64,000 nt of DNA, taken from positions 682,001 to 746,000 of the forward strand of contig NW_026570288.1 in assembly GCF_019649055.1 (NCBI RefSeq), read 5' to 3'. The translations under genes were made by a program, and so were the position numbers. Below are positions 9,363 to 19,480 of this stretch, one piece after another; within the stretch, counting starts at the first letter, position 1; every line of letters starts with the position of its first letter. The DNA comes from Paramacrobiotus metropolitanus (Eukaryota > Tardigrada > Eutardigrada > Parachela > Macrobiotidae). The notes beneath the pieces were generated by a model. That model did not search any database and had not been told where the DNA came from. It was given only the letters and a program-made list of their open reading frames with translations.

Positions 9363-10298
9363 ATGGATCTTAACGCAGCTTTTAATTATATGGTAGATGC
9401 TTTATGTAGTAATGGTCATCAATATCAGAATCAGTATAATCGCGGAAATTATCGTGGTCGTGGCAACAATCGACGTATGAATTATTATCGTCCTTATTCT
9501 CGTGATGGTTATCGTGGAAGAGCGTATAACGGATATCAGAATAATGCTCAGCAGTGGCAGCGTAATCCCCAGTATCCTTTGGCGAATAATGGCGGAAACG
9601 GTGTTAACGGTGTTCAGTTAGTTGTACCGGAGAATGTACCTATTGTTGGCGCAGTTTTGCCTGTTGTGAATAACCCTGGTTGGCAAGCTCAGAACGCGGA
9701 AGTTGTCCAGCAGAACATGGCGGCTTTGCAGTTGAATCAGCCTGTGGCGAACGAGGAAATGGATATTAACGAAGAGAACATTGTTCCTCAACAGCAAGGT
9801 CAGAACGTTGCTCCTAATGCTAATGGTGTTGTTGGTGTGAATGATCAGAATCCTGTGGCGGTTGGCAATGTGGTGAATCCTGAAGTTGTTCCTCAAGTTG
9901 CGAATAATGTCCAGAATGCGATGAATGGCGAAAATGTTGCGGCAGAACCTTCTCAGAATGCTGTGGCGAATGAACCTTCAGTTGAGGTTCCTGGTATCGC
10001 GTATGTTCCTATGAATGGTGATGGAAGACCTCAGTATCCTTCAATCAACCCCTCAGACCTATTTCAGCGTAACGCAGAAGAAGAGCGGCGAAAACAGTCG
10101 GCAGAGCGAGCTCGTATGGCGGCGGATGCTAAACGGATCGATTTAACCGGTTTGCAGTCTCGTTCTTCATATCCAGATGTGCAGCGCAGTCGTCTTCGCG
10201 TTCAGTCCTCAGATAACCTAGTCGCTCCGGATCCTAGAGCTCATCGTCGTAATAATTCTGTGGATAATTCTTTGCAGTCAGCCTGTAAACCTCAGTGA
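9363..10298 (+). CDS. RG/Asn-rich, likely RNA-binding protein, 311 aa
   Basis: I chose the ATG at 9363 (MDLNAAFNYMVDAL). The frame is open back to 9264, but that part encodes an implausible hydrophobic run. Residues about 20-65 form an RG/Tyr-rich box (NRGNYRGRGNNRR, RDGYRGRAYNGYQNN) typical of RGG-type RNA-binding, phase-separating proteins. The middle is Asn/Val/Gln-rich low complexity. Residues about 230-290 are charged and helical (EEERRKQSAERARMAADAKR). No folded RNA-binding domain is seen. It sits directly upstream of the large repeat array (10.6 kb), so a link to those RNAs is conceivable but is inference. Confidence 0.6.
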   Translation: MDLNAAFNYMVDALCSNGHQYQNQYNRGNYRGRGNNRRMNYYRPYSRDGYRGRAYNGYQNNAQQWQRNPQYPLANNGGNGVNGVQLVVPENVPIVGAVLPVVNNPGWQAQNAEVVQQNMAALQLNQPVANEEMDINEENIVPQQQGQNVAPNANGVVGVNDQNPVAVGNVVNPEVVPQVANNVQNAMNGENVAAEPSQNAVANEPSVEVPGIAYVPMNGDGRPQYPSINPSDLFQRNAEEERRKQSAERARMAADAKRIDLTGLQSRSSYPDVQRSRLRVQSSDNLVAPDPRAHRRNNSVDNSLQSACKPQ

Positions 10299-10439
10299 TG
10301 TAACGGTTTGTAACTTTGGCATTTTTGTCATGATTTTGCGGTGTATTGTGAATTTCTTTTCGCGTTTATATGTTCTCAATTTTTGCTGTATATACGTTAG
10401 CGGAAGTCAAATTTAAGTTCTCACTTCAATCGTGTGTTC

Positions 10440-10445
10440 AATAAA
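10440..10445 (+). terminator. Polyadenylation signal AATAAA
   Basis: AATAAA lies 142 bases after the stop of the RG-rich gene, a normal distance for a 3' UTR. Confidence 0.45.
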
Positions 10446-12519
10446 CGTTCGGTGTATGGATGAAGTACGAAGTATGGAAGCAGTGATGCAGGAGAAAGCG
10501 GAAGTAATTGGAGTATTAATTTAGGAATTACGGGACATTTTTCCTTTGGCACACCTTGCGTTCCATTGTACTTTTAACTGTGCGGCATGATGCGGTAAGA
10601 TTTTAGGTAATGTGGAATTTCGTAGTGCATTGGCTCAGTGATCACAGTCTATAGGCAAATTTTAGCGGTATTTACGGGTGCTATTGCTCAGTAGTACTAT
10701 AGCTTGGTGAAATATGATTTTGCAGTATGGAAATTGAGATTTAATTTTTCGTTGAATTTTGTAGTAAATGGGCAGTTGAGTAATAGTATGTGTTCGATTA
10801 GCCTAGCATTGTAAATACGTCAGCGTGTTGAAATATTACAGTACTGTTGTTCAGAAATATGATTTTGCGGTATGTCGTTTGAACTTTAACTTTTTGTCGA
10901 TTTTCGTAGCATTACGGCTAGTAAGACTGAGAATGTTTCGGTAGTAGTCGGCATTAACACTCTTCTATCAATTTTGTGTTGTGCTATAGATTGCTTAATA
11001 TTGCGGTATGAGAATTAGAGTTTTAATTTTTCGTGGAATTTCGTAGTGTGAAGGCCTTGTAGCATTTTCGGCAAATGCAGTAGCGGCGTTCTAGCTTTGT
11101 AGTTCATCAATTGACTCACATCAGCTAAGAGATTACTTAATATTAATATGCGATATGCGGTTTTGACATTAACTTTTTGTAGTGATTTCGTAGTATCATG
11201 GCAGTATGGATGATCAGCGTAATTGGCCAGATGCAATTAATCCAGTTAGCGTGTGCAGATATGAATTTGTTGCTTCGGAATTAGCTTTTTGCGTTAGTTT
11301 GCGGTATGAGATTTGGAATTTCTATTTTTGTAGCGATTTTGTAGTGTTGCGGCTTATTAAATACTGGTATAATAACACCTCAGTATATTGCCGAATAGTG
11401 GACTGATACGGCGAAAATAACCTTGAACTCAAATTAATGCAATATTCCTAGAAAATTAACTTTTTCAGTTTTTGCGTACTTAACTTATCGTAGTAGGTTA
11501 TTAGTAATCGCTTGACCGGTGAAATTTGACGCTAGTATTCTCGGATTTATATTTCAGTAGTACAGCATCAGTGTAGTTGTTCAGCAGCGGCATGTGTAGT
11601 TTTCAGCGTAAATATCGAATATCGCAGTGTAATGGCGTGTACTTCGTACGAAATGTTCGACTTGTGTTGATAGCACGTTTTGATAAATTAAGGTTTATGC
11701 CAGAGAAAAATTTCCTTTTTTGTTGAATTATGTATGGATTAGTAATTTTTCCATAGATATTAGCTCTTGTAGTGGGTATTGGCGTAATTGTCAAAAGCAG
11801 TTTGTAATTTTGATACAGTAGTATGTGGATTTTCGTAGTGCGGGTGTTAGCTTATAACAAACAAGTGGTCATTTTGAGTGTATTAAGCAGTAGTAGTATT
11901 AATTGCAGAATATTTGGTAAAATCTCAGTTTTTAGTAATTTGTGTAGTAAAATGTATTTTGAACTGTTAAGCACTTCTCGGTAGTCAGATTTACAATTTT
12001 CATCAAAAATCGAGCATGAGATCCTAAGCAGTATTATTTTTGTTGTAAGAATGGTGTATGACTTCGCAGTATGAGTAGTGTTAGGATGTGTTAGTGTAGA
12101 AATTCGTAGTGGTGTGTCCAGCTCGACTGCTGTATGGAAGTTGATCTTGAACGTTGAACTTGTTCCAGCTTTGTAAATAATATCAGTAGGCAGCAAGACT
12201 TTCCTTTTTTCGCAGAAATTAGTAGCAGTGTAGTATTTTTGTGCGTTCCCACCCTCCCAATCCCGTTTCAGAAATAACTAAGGATGCAGCATGAAATCAG
12301 CGGTAGTAATTTTCGTGATTGTTCGTAGTAGAGTGGCTATGGTCGGTAACCTGCCATGCAGTATAGCGGTCTAAATCAACAGTTCCTCCATCTTAATACG
12401 GTTTGTTGATAAATTTAGCCTAGAAAAATAGAACCCTGTTAGTAGAATTTTGAAATTCCTTTTTGTGGTAATAACTCAGTATTTTTTCCCTCATAACAAT
12501 AACAACATCAACATATGCG

Positions 12520-12565
12520 GTGATAGTGTTGGCGTCCCTCGGTGTCACCAATCCACACTATTCAC
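12520..12565 (+). other. Hairpin C of the TGGCGYCCC family
   Basis: GTGATAGTGT (12520-12529) pairs with ACACTATTCAC (12555-12565), leaving an unpaired T at 12562. The stem is 7 + 3 pairs, the same layout as hairpin A with different bases on both sides. The 25-base loop starts TGGCGTCCCTCGG and ends AATCC. It interrupts the repeat array. An ACAACATC-type A/C-rich tract precedes it. Confidence 0.6.
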
Positions 12566-13134
12566 TTGCATCCCAAATTATAATCAGTGTAACTTGGCAG
12601 TAATGTACAGAATGTTCAGTAATTTTTGTTCAGTATCGATAACTCGTAGTTCAGTGATTCAAATGGAATTTCAACCAGTTAGATCGATGTGTCGTTATTA
12701 GCAGTGCAGCATGTAATTTTCGGTATTAATTTTTGTTGAACTTCGTAGTGTAATGGTTTTATATCACTGTATCGGCGGTCATGAAAAGCTTACTCCAGCA
12801 TAGGTGATATTCGCTTCAATATTCATAAATGCAGCATTTTCAGTACTTTTTACTTGTTGCGGCATGTTAGCAGTAATTATTAGCAGTATCGGAATATCGT
12901 AGAGTAATGTTCGTGTATGCAAGGAAATCGCACCAGAACTTTTCCTAATGACTTTGTGCGGTATGGGATTTTCGATTTAGCTTTTTGTAGTAGTTCGTAG
13001 TAGTTTGGCTTATTGGTGTATACGAAGTTGAGCAAGATTCCTTAAATTTCAAATTGCAGTAATTAAAATTTTCCTTTTTGCAGTAAATATTAAATAACTT
13101 TTTTTTAACACCTTAACACCATAATAACATCTTA

Positions 13135-13170
13135 TACATCTCAACAACATCTTGGCGCCCCCCGTTGGCT
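13135..13170 (+). other. Stemless copy of the TGGCGYCCC motif
   Basis: CATCTTGGCGCCCCCCGTTGG matches the loop of hairpins A-C but has no matching stem. As with hairpin C, an A/C-rich ACAACATC tract precedes it, and a similar tract recurs near 14670. Confidence 0.35.
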
Positions 13171-14699
13171 TTTAAAACGTTTATATATGCGGTGTGTGTA
13201 TTGTGAGCAACTTTTGGTATGGTAGTTCGTAGTTTATCGGCTTTGTGTTGTCTATGCAGATGGATGTGTGTAAAGCCTTATATAAATCCTTAAATACGGT
13301 ATTTAGAATTTCAGCAGTATTTTTAGTAATCCTTCGTAGTTTGTTGGCGTTAACAGTGATCTTACGCAAATCTTTACATCCTTCAGTCAGTACGTTGAAA
13401 TATAGGCTTATGCAGTATCAGTTGTCAGTATTTATTTTTAACTCGTAAATCGTAGTGTAGTAGCTGTTATTTGATAAGATTCAGCATTTGCAACAGCAGT
13501 TTAATACAGTATTTGGCAGAACTTTCAATTTTTTTTTGTCTATCCTCGTAGTTTATCGGCATGTTGAGTCAGCGCGATGTGTAACAGTTAACCTTGATCA
13601 ACAGTATGTCAGAATTATGTTTGTGCAGCATGTAGTTGAATTTCAGTATTTTTGTCGAATTTCGTAGTCTAACGGTCTTTATATCCATATCAATGTCTTC
13701 TTAATATCCCCAGTTGTTTGAAATCAGTGTATCTGCAGTATGTTGCGGTAGAACTTTATTTTTGTGAATCAGCGTAGAATTTCGGCTTTAGTGTGTGTTT
13801 CTCATCATCCAGTATAAGCTTATAAGATTCAGAATTGGGTGCATATAGCAGTAAAACTTCTTTTTTGTTGAATACTCGTAGTCAGACGGCTTTAGATCCA
13901 GCAAATCCAGACAGTATCTATATCGTCTATATTTCAGTAATAACTTGTTGTGTTTAAACTTCGAACTTTTTACATTGTTTTTCGATATTACTTTCGCAGT
14001 ATGATTTTCAGCAGTCTTCAATTTTGTGGCTTATCGTAGTGTTTCGGCTTTAGTCGCTTGTAGAACTTTTATCATTGCATCCTAAGTGCAGATTTACTCT
14101 TCATTTTCAGTAGCAGTATAGCAGTCGGTTTTAGCTTTTGTTAATTTTCGTAGTATTGCGTCTTTCTCTCCAAATATGAACAGCATTGAATTAGCAGATA
14201 AGCTTTTGCAGCATGTACAGTAGAATTTGTATTTTTGTCGATAGTCGTAGTGTAGTGTCTTTTAGTCCATTTACGCAGTACTGCAGTAGAGTGCTTTGTA
14301 GAATAGAATGATGCACAGATCTTACACTTTATCAGAGTCAGCAACTTTAGAATTTTCAGTTTTTGTTAATTTTCGTAGTATATCGTCAGTCTAAGCGTTT
14401 TGCATTGCGTATCGTCTGAACTTAGTATTCCTCATCAGTGCAGTATGATCTTTAACTTTCATCTTTTAACTATCATTCGTAGTATAATGTCTGTTTGTTC
14501 GCTTTCTAACACGTTTCAGGCTTAGTACAGATATAACTTTCCTTGTTGCAGTTAGTATTTCTATCCTTTAGCTTTTATTAGGCACTCGTAGTATAATGGT
14601 TTTCAGTTGTCCCATACATCCACTTTCAAATACACCTTTCACATTAGTCTTAAAGCACTTAATGCTAAAACAACATCTTTTTCAACACCTTTTTAATAC

Positions 14700-15029
14700 G
14701 ATAACACCCTGGGTCTCATGGACGTTCCTGCTCTCCGCCTCTCCACTTCCTTGGACTTCCGGATTGCCAGTTACGCTCCAGGATCCGATGACCTATAACA
14801 CTCAAACTCACTAACAACTTACCGGACCGAGCGATATTACTTACTTTTGATGGCACCGGATAGTCGGGATGGAATTTTGGCGATAGTGCTAGATGTTGCA
14901 CGCACTATGCGGATGGAGCAGATGTTACTTTTTCCTATGTCCCTATGTTCCTTCCTCTTCGTTTCACGTCGTTCCGCGAAGCTTCACTTTTGTTCCACTA
15001 CGATCCAGAGAAATCTCGTTTGCGGGGGT
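14700..15029 (+). pseudogene. Possible frame-broken coding remnant
   Basis: Composition changes sharply after about 14.69 kb to C/T-rich. Protein-like segments appear in successive + frames: MDVPALRLSTSLDFRIASY from 14718, ITLKLTNNLPDRAILLTFDG from about 14797, and DGADVTFSYVPMFLPLRF from about 14909. Each is soon closed by a stop. The alternating beta-strand-like pattern suggests a beta-sandwich protein, but no family can be named. An opposite-strand reading is not excluded. Confidence 0.3.
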
Positions 15030-15032
15030 GAC

Positions 15033-15056
15033 GTGTACTGGCGTCCCTTAGTACAC
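15033..15056 (+). other. Hairpin E, short-loop TGGCGTCCC hairpin
   Basis: GTGTACT pairs perfectly with AGTACAC around the loop GGCGTCCCTT. The stem sequence is unrelated to A-C while the loop core is shared. The loop is only 10 bases, so its membership in the family is less certain. Confidence 0.4.
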
Positions 15057-15265
15057 ATCGGTACTACTTTACTACTTCTACCCCTACTACTAAGGCTTAG
15101 GCTTTACTACAACTTCTACGCGAGTCCTGACCCCGAGTCTCTAGTTCGACTTCTTAGAAATCCCCAGCAGAGAACTTTGACCGCGACTTGCCATTTCGAC
15201 TTGACCGCGCTTCGATGACGTAGCTCAACCTTTTGTTCTAGTGTATTAGTTGACCTCATGTTCTC

Positions 15266-15313
15266 ATTAGTCCACGTGTAAAGATGCAGCGGTGTGATTA
15301 GTCCACGTGTCCT
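15266..15313. repeat. Direct repeat of TTAGTCCACGTGT
   Basis: TTAGTCCACGTGT occurs twice about 30 bases apart, each containing an E-box CACGTG. A TATA-like site lies about 100 bases downstream, so these could be upstream promoter elements. Confidence 0.3.
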
Positions 15314-15403
15314 TAGATGTCTTGTATTGGCTAGAGTCTATATCCCTATTGTTCTCAGACCCGTACCTGTGCGTACGAAGAGCCAGCACTTGCGGTGCCC
15401 AGG

Positions 15404-15414
15404 GCTATATAAGG
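15404..15414 (+). promoter_or_regulatory. TATA-box-like site
   Basis: GCTATATAAGG is a strong TATA box by sequence. No + strand ORF follows within 600 bases, so it may belong to a non-coding transcript or a decayed LTR. Confidence 0.3.
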
Positions 15415-15554
15415 CGCTCGTCGCCCATTGTAATGTCAAGAGTTGTAATCCCAACAAAAGTAGAGTCTTGTTACTCGATCTGATTTAACTTCAGGCTTTT
15501 GCTCTGGTCTTCTCTTTCCAAGTGAGGCTGTTCAAACTGTCTCTGGGTGACCTT

Positions 15555-15868
15555 TCACCTACTGTCAGGGGTCATTCCTCTACTTCGTCGACGTGCATTA
15601 TTATCTTCGGATAGTCTCGTGACGTAACAGGCTACCCACTTGATCTCACTTGTTTGCCTTGACCTTTCGGTCTCTTCGATCTTCATGCCCTGTAGCGCCA
15701 GGTTGATGGATTTCTCATACGCTTCAGCTACCATCTAGCGTCGGACAGGTAACGTATAACTCACGCATCTCTTGTGTTTTCCTTTCGTGTCTTCTCTTTC
15801 AGCAGGCTTTCGAGTTCCGGATCCTCTTCTTCATCCTTGCATATCATCTCATACTTGTACATCAACAT
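15555..15868 (-). pseudogene. Minus-strand coding-like pieces
   Basis: There are two short frames on the minus strand. The first is 15868-15761 (MLMYKYEMICKDEEEDPE, acidic then basic). The second is 15734-15555 (59 aa, starting MVAEAYEKSINLALQG). Both have the Glu/Lys-rich look of real protein. A GTGAGT donor and CTAG acceptor lie between them, but the 30-base gap is too short for a normal intron and does not keep frame. They are probably parts of one gene broken by indels. Confidence 0.3.
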
Positions 15869-15984
15869 CCTTAACCTTTCGCTCCATGAAATACATAAGA
15901 AGTTGAGATAAGAGTAGCTCTATTTTCCGACAGGTCGTGGTTGGGAAGTGATAAAGAAGGATTGACAACGTCCCTGTATAAACT

Positions 15985-15996
15985 TTATTGCACGAC
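15985..15996 (-). promoter_or_regulatory. 12-base word GTCGTGCAATAA, copy 3
   Basis: Third exact copy, 117 bases upstream of the minus-strand frame starting at 15868. It marks the right edge of the left locus, just before the repeats begin. Confidence 0.2.
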
Positions 15997-16019
15997 AGTA
16001 CAATATCTGTATATTTTCG

Positions 16020-18090
16020 TCTGACGCCAAACGAGTTTGTTTTACTTTTAAATTTTAATACGAGACGTTTCAAAGTGCAGTTATAATTCTAAATTGCACT
16101 GAAATGTTCACCCTGGGAAATAATAACAACACTCGGTAAACAGGAAATTAATAAATAAATGGATACGCGAAATTATTTTTTCCCGCATCGCGTACGTTAT
16201 AATTTTTGAAGGGATAGACTGAAATGGGTGGTATAATTACTTACGTATATACCGTACTAACCATAAGTCTGGGAGCAGCTAGTGTAAAAGTGAAAGGTTC
16301 ACAGCAGCCAATCGTTGTGTGAAATTGTTCCACAGAAAATTCTAACTGGCAGCAAAATTATGAGTGTCGTGATACTTCGATGAACAACTTTCATTCCGGG
16401 AAATCCATGAAATTTGCCGAAATATGCCCGCGTAAGTAACACCTGGTTTTAGACAGGTGAACAATACTTGAACGCATCAATTAAACAGGCCGGTAAAGCG
16501 ACAAGGTGGCGACAGACGATAACAAGCATCTTTGGTACATGTAATCCGTTTCGCATATTCTCAGATCAACGGTTCTGGTAAATTACCCCAGTAATGTCCA
16601 TCACGGCAATGATTATAATTGTGAACGTGGCTGGATGAACGTGGCGAATGTGAAGAGCAAGCTTGCTTTTACTGACAGGCATGACAATCCATCGCTGACC
16701 ATTCATAATACAGTAATCCAAGAAAGTGCAGGCCAGGCAGGTTCTTCATTCACTTCAACTTTCTTTACTTCGCCTGTAGACGCTGGCCAACATCTACAGG
16801 TGACGCAAAGACAAGCTGAATCGGCGGCACACGTCCTGCCAGAATCAGCTCCGTGGTTCCGTAAGCACCTTTGCCGCCGGCTCAGCTCTTCAGAGCTGTG
16901 GATCTGGCGTGGTTTCACAATGGTAGCACCGGCTCGGTTTCCCCAGCGCCGGTTTAGCACTATTACTGGCCGCTATCCATGTCAGTTTCATCTCATCTTA
17001 AAGGAAGGTGCACGCGGTAACAAAGCTAATCGCGTTGTCGTCGACGACGACGGAGCTAGCTTTGTATCCGCGGGATGTTACAGCTTGTACCTCCGACGGA
17101 CGATACAGCTACCAGGAGCTGACAGATTCATTCGCTGTGTAAAAACTATCACAGCCGCGCTAAGTTTCACCGTGAATGAATTCTATAGCTAGTCATCCTT
17201 ATGTTGCTCCTCGTACAAGTTTCGATCCTGTTGGGCTTACTTTCTGGTTCTTTAGCATTTACGAGATGTTGGTGATTAAACGGGCGTTACGTAATTACGA
17301 AATGTCCGTTCAGTCACTAAAATCTCGCCGCGACCGGATGCCTTGCTGCGTCGTTTCGAATTCGTCGGCCGGCTACCTGTTATATAATAAAAACACTGCG
17401 GCCAGTCTTAATCTGTTTGAAAGTCGTATCAAAAAAAGATGCAACACAGTGAACCACTGGCAACCAATTATAGCGTTCCAACGGTGGCGGTATGCAGTTG
17501 GCACCAGTAAAGCCAGAAAAAGCCAGACTTCAACTCTTCCTCCATAATTAAACAGAAGTAAGTGTAAAAACGTAACGCGGAATGCCGAAATCAATAACTT
17601 TTCTGAGTATAACTGTAAACAGAGCAGGAATTGCCTATAGGCCCGAAATGAGATTGAGGACACTTTGTGCAGCCGATGGTCGTAAAAATGCAGTTTATCA
17701 GATGCACAACCAACTAAATTTACCGCCTTATCCGGCAATAATTTTTTGTGGGATATTTTATGATGAATGCATTAAATGGCGTTAAAAATCGCATCAGCCG
17801 CGCACAGTACGAGCTGGCATTCTTCCATTCGCTTACCACGGATTTCGGACAGGAAATATTCGCATCATTTGAAAAAGTCACGCGCTCAAACGTTTTCTCA
17901 ACTTTAATGGGCCATATTTCAACAAGCGGATGTTGCGCGCACAAACCGTTTACAAGCGCTGTAGGCAAAGCCTTTGGTAATAAAATGCATAAAAACAAGC
18001 CAGAAAACTGTACTGCAAGAAGTGCGCGGAAACGAAACTTTAGTTAAAGGAGCTTACGGTACCTTGTAACAAGCCACTTCCTTTAAATAA
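16020..18090 (+). repeat. Long unclassified repeat, copy 1
   Basis: Patchy but colinear similarity to 30985-35700 and, in its second half, to 38771-39590. Shared landmarks include CGAGACGTT near the start, GACAAGCTGAATCGGCGGCA at 16811, CAGCGCCGGTTTAGCA at 16948, and the end CTTGTAACAAGCCACTT at 18062. No coding frame is shared between copies. It is probably an old transposon or a segmental duplication. Confidence 0.55.
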
Positions 18091-18199
18091 TAATCCTTAC
18101 ACACGTACTGTACCTCTGTATATATGGTACGGAACATGCGCGCGTATGTAGAATATTCACATAGTGATATCCATAAATAACATTCTTTTTTGGTATTAT

Positions 18200-18320
18200 T
18201 AATTTGTATAAATGTAAGCTGTACTTTAAAGTTATGTAATTGCATTGGTATGTATACGTGTATGTTAGTATATACATACATACAATTATACAAACATAAC
18301 ATGTATGCAAGTATATAGGG
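18200..18320. repeat. TA/CATA-rich simple sequence
   Basis: Runs of ATAC/ATGTATG words (TATATACATACATACAATTA) make a low-complexity stretch that can fold on itself. Confidence 0.4.
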
Positions 18321-18327
18321 GGAAAAG

Positions 18328-18508
18328 CAGTCTAGTCGAACCATTCCCCTGTACTGCTGCCGCCAGCCGACCGGAGTTTTACGTTGTGGCTAAACATGGT
18401 GCTTACTGCTTATGTACCGCGCCTGATTTAACTATATGTACTGCCGTAACGTCACACTCCAACCGGGTGACGGCAGCAGTGCCGTGAATTGGTTCGACTG
18501 AACGTACA
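18328..18508. mobile_element. Small inverted-repeat element
   Basis: Imperfect arms of about 35 bases face each other: AGTCGAACCATTCCCC...CTGCTGCCGCC at 18334-18365 and GACGGCAGCAGT...AATTGGTTCGACT at 18471-18500. They enclose about 110 bases. The size and structure suit a MITE or fold-back element. No target duplication is clear. Confidence 0.4.
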
Positions 18509-18544
18509 AACTTACATACTTGCGTACATACAAACGTAATTATA

Positions 18545-18975
18545 GGACTAGCGCTCAGCTGTTACCAGTGTAAATAATTATGGTTTCCTGAGATCCGACA
18601 CCTGAGATCTTGTGCGGTTGCAGTCTCATCACAGCAGAAAACGTCACGTGTCCACCTGCTACCGAATACTGCTTGAACGGTCTGTACAAGTACAGCTGCT
18701 CCTCGCCGTCTGACGCAGGCGCCGGAAATGTTACATGTGAGCTTCTTCACCCGGAGTATTCGTTAGCGATACAAAACTATAATGTCTATTGTTTACAAAG
18801 TGGTACAGTGCTACTACGAGCACCAAATAGCGAGCACCTATTACGAGCCTTCCGTCGAGACAATCTGGTGTGCTATAGTGATCGAGGCAAACGATTGTTA
18901 TGGCAAATTGTCATGTCAAACTTTATTCGCGCAGTTGTAATAAGATTACTGATACGTGCTCACACATTCAAATAA
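18545..18975 (+). pseudogene. Ly6-type domain remnant
   Basis: After an ATAG acceptor the frame reads LALSCYQCK and then a stop, matching LALNCNQCH in exon 2 of the intact Ly6-type gene at 49708. Downstream, in the shifted frame, GCSLITAENVTCPPATEYC matches its GCSLADTD...ACPNGTEYC. The stop and missing flanking exons make it a broken copy. It sits just beyond the 3' end of the F-box gene at 19481. Confidence 0.5.
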
Positions 18976-19480
18976 TTTGAAACGGAATGAACTGCTTCTT
19001 TCTAGCGGGATTACGGCATCAGCAGGTTCGAGAGAGTACTAAGCGGCACATATTCCGCGGGTCTAAATTCAGAAAACCTTAGTTTTTATGGGAAGATTAA
19101 TTATAAACAGGTTTCATTGTACACTTAAAATAGTGTTTTGCTGTTCAGTGATCAGGAAAGCGAGCGGGAATTTGCGAATGTTGCACCGCTCGCTGCGAGT
19201 GACTGAGTACAGTACGCAGAAACGGTGAGTACGTTAGAAACTCTTTTCTGCTCAATAATTAAGAAACAATTCGCTGAAAAAGTGGTCAAAGTTAGTACAT
19301 GTAGGATAAACTTATTGTTATTCGGCAATACTATAATAAGCATGCGCATATGTACTGCCGTTGCCGAAATGTTTTGTCAAGGTATAGTCTCGAGCCGAAT
19401 GGCACTGTTACCAGCACTGAATGCACAAGACTTCCTCTAGAGTAGTAATAATCAGAAATCACATAAATTTCAAGGATGCT

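Larger units (their letters stand above)
10621..14690 (+). repeat. Tandem array of 28 tRNA-head-like units
   Basis: Each unit starts with CGTAGT (or a one-base variant), then 5 variable bases, then GG(C/T)TT. This is the spacing at the start of tRNA-Val (CGTAGT-GTAGT-GGTTA). Starts are at 10621, 10760, 10905, 11042, 11189, 11341, 11489, 11623, 11834, 12105, 12324, 12645, 12744, 12899, 12996, 13228, 13335, 13451, 13547, 13663, 13773, 13877, 14035, 14149, 14246, 14374, 14478 and 14587. Spacing is about 135-150 at the left and about 97-128 at the right. In most units a T4-T8 run sits 8-15 bases before CGTAGT, and a GC(A/G)GTATG word lies 30-45 bases before that. B boxes are poor or absent here, unlike cluster I. 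The units are strongly diverged outside these words. A rival reading is given in the findings: GTATG ... T-run ... TAG also looks like a tiny intron. Confidence 0.6.

Noticed and set aside
9618-9896. Minus-strand frame opposite the RG-rich gene
   Set aside because: Its Asn/Arg/Leu repeats mirror the low-complexity + strand codons.
3053-13165. TGGCGCCC words as LTR primer-binding sites
   Set aside because: TGGCGCC resembles retroviral-type primer-binding sites, but there are no LTRs, gag or pol near them, and the word sits in the loop of covarying hairpins.
10621-14690. CRISPR array
   Set aside because: The repeated core is short and variable, spacings are uneven, and the surrounding genes have introns. 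This is a eukaryotic repeat array.
16635-17192. 185-aa + strand frame in repeat copy 1
   Set aside because: The frame is not kept in copy 2 (33.0-33.7 kb), so it is not under protein selection.
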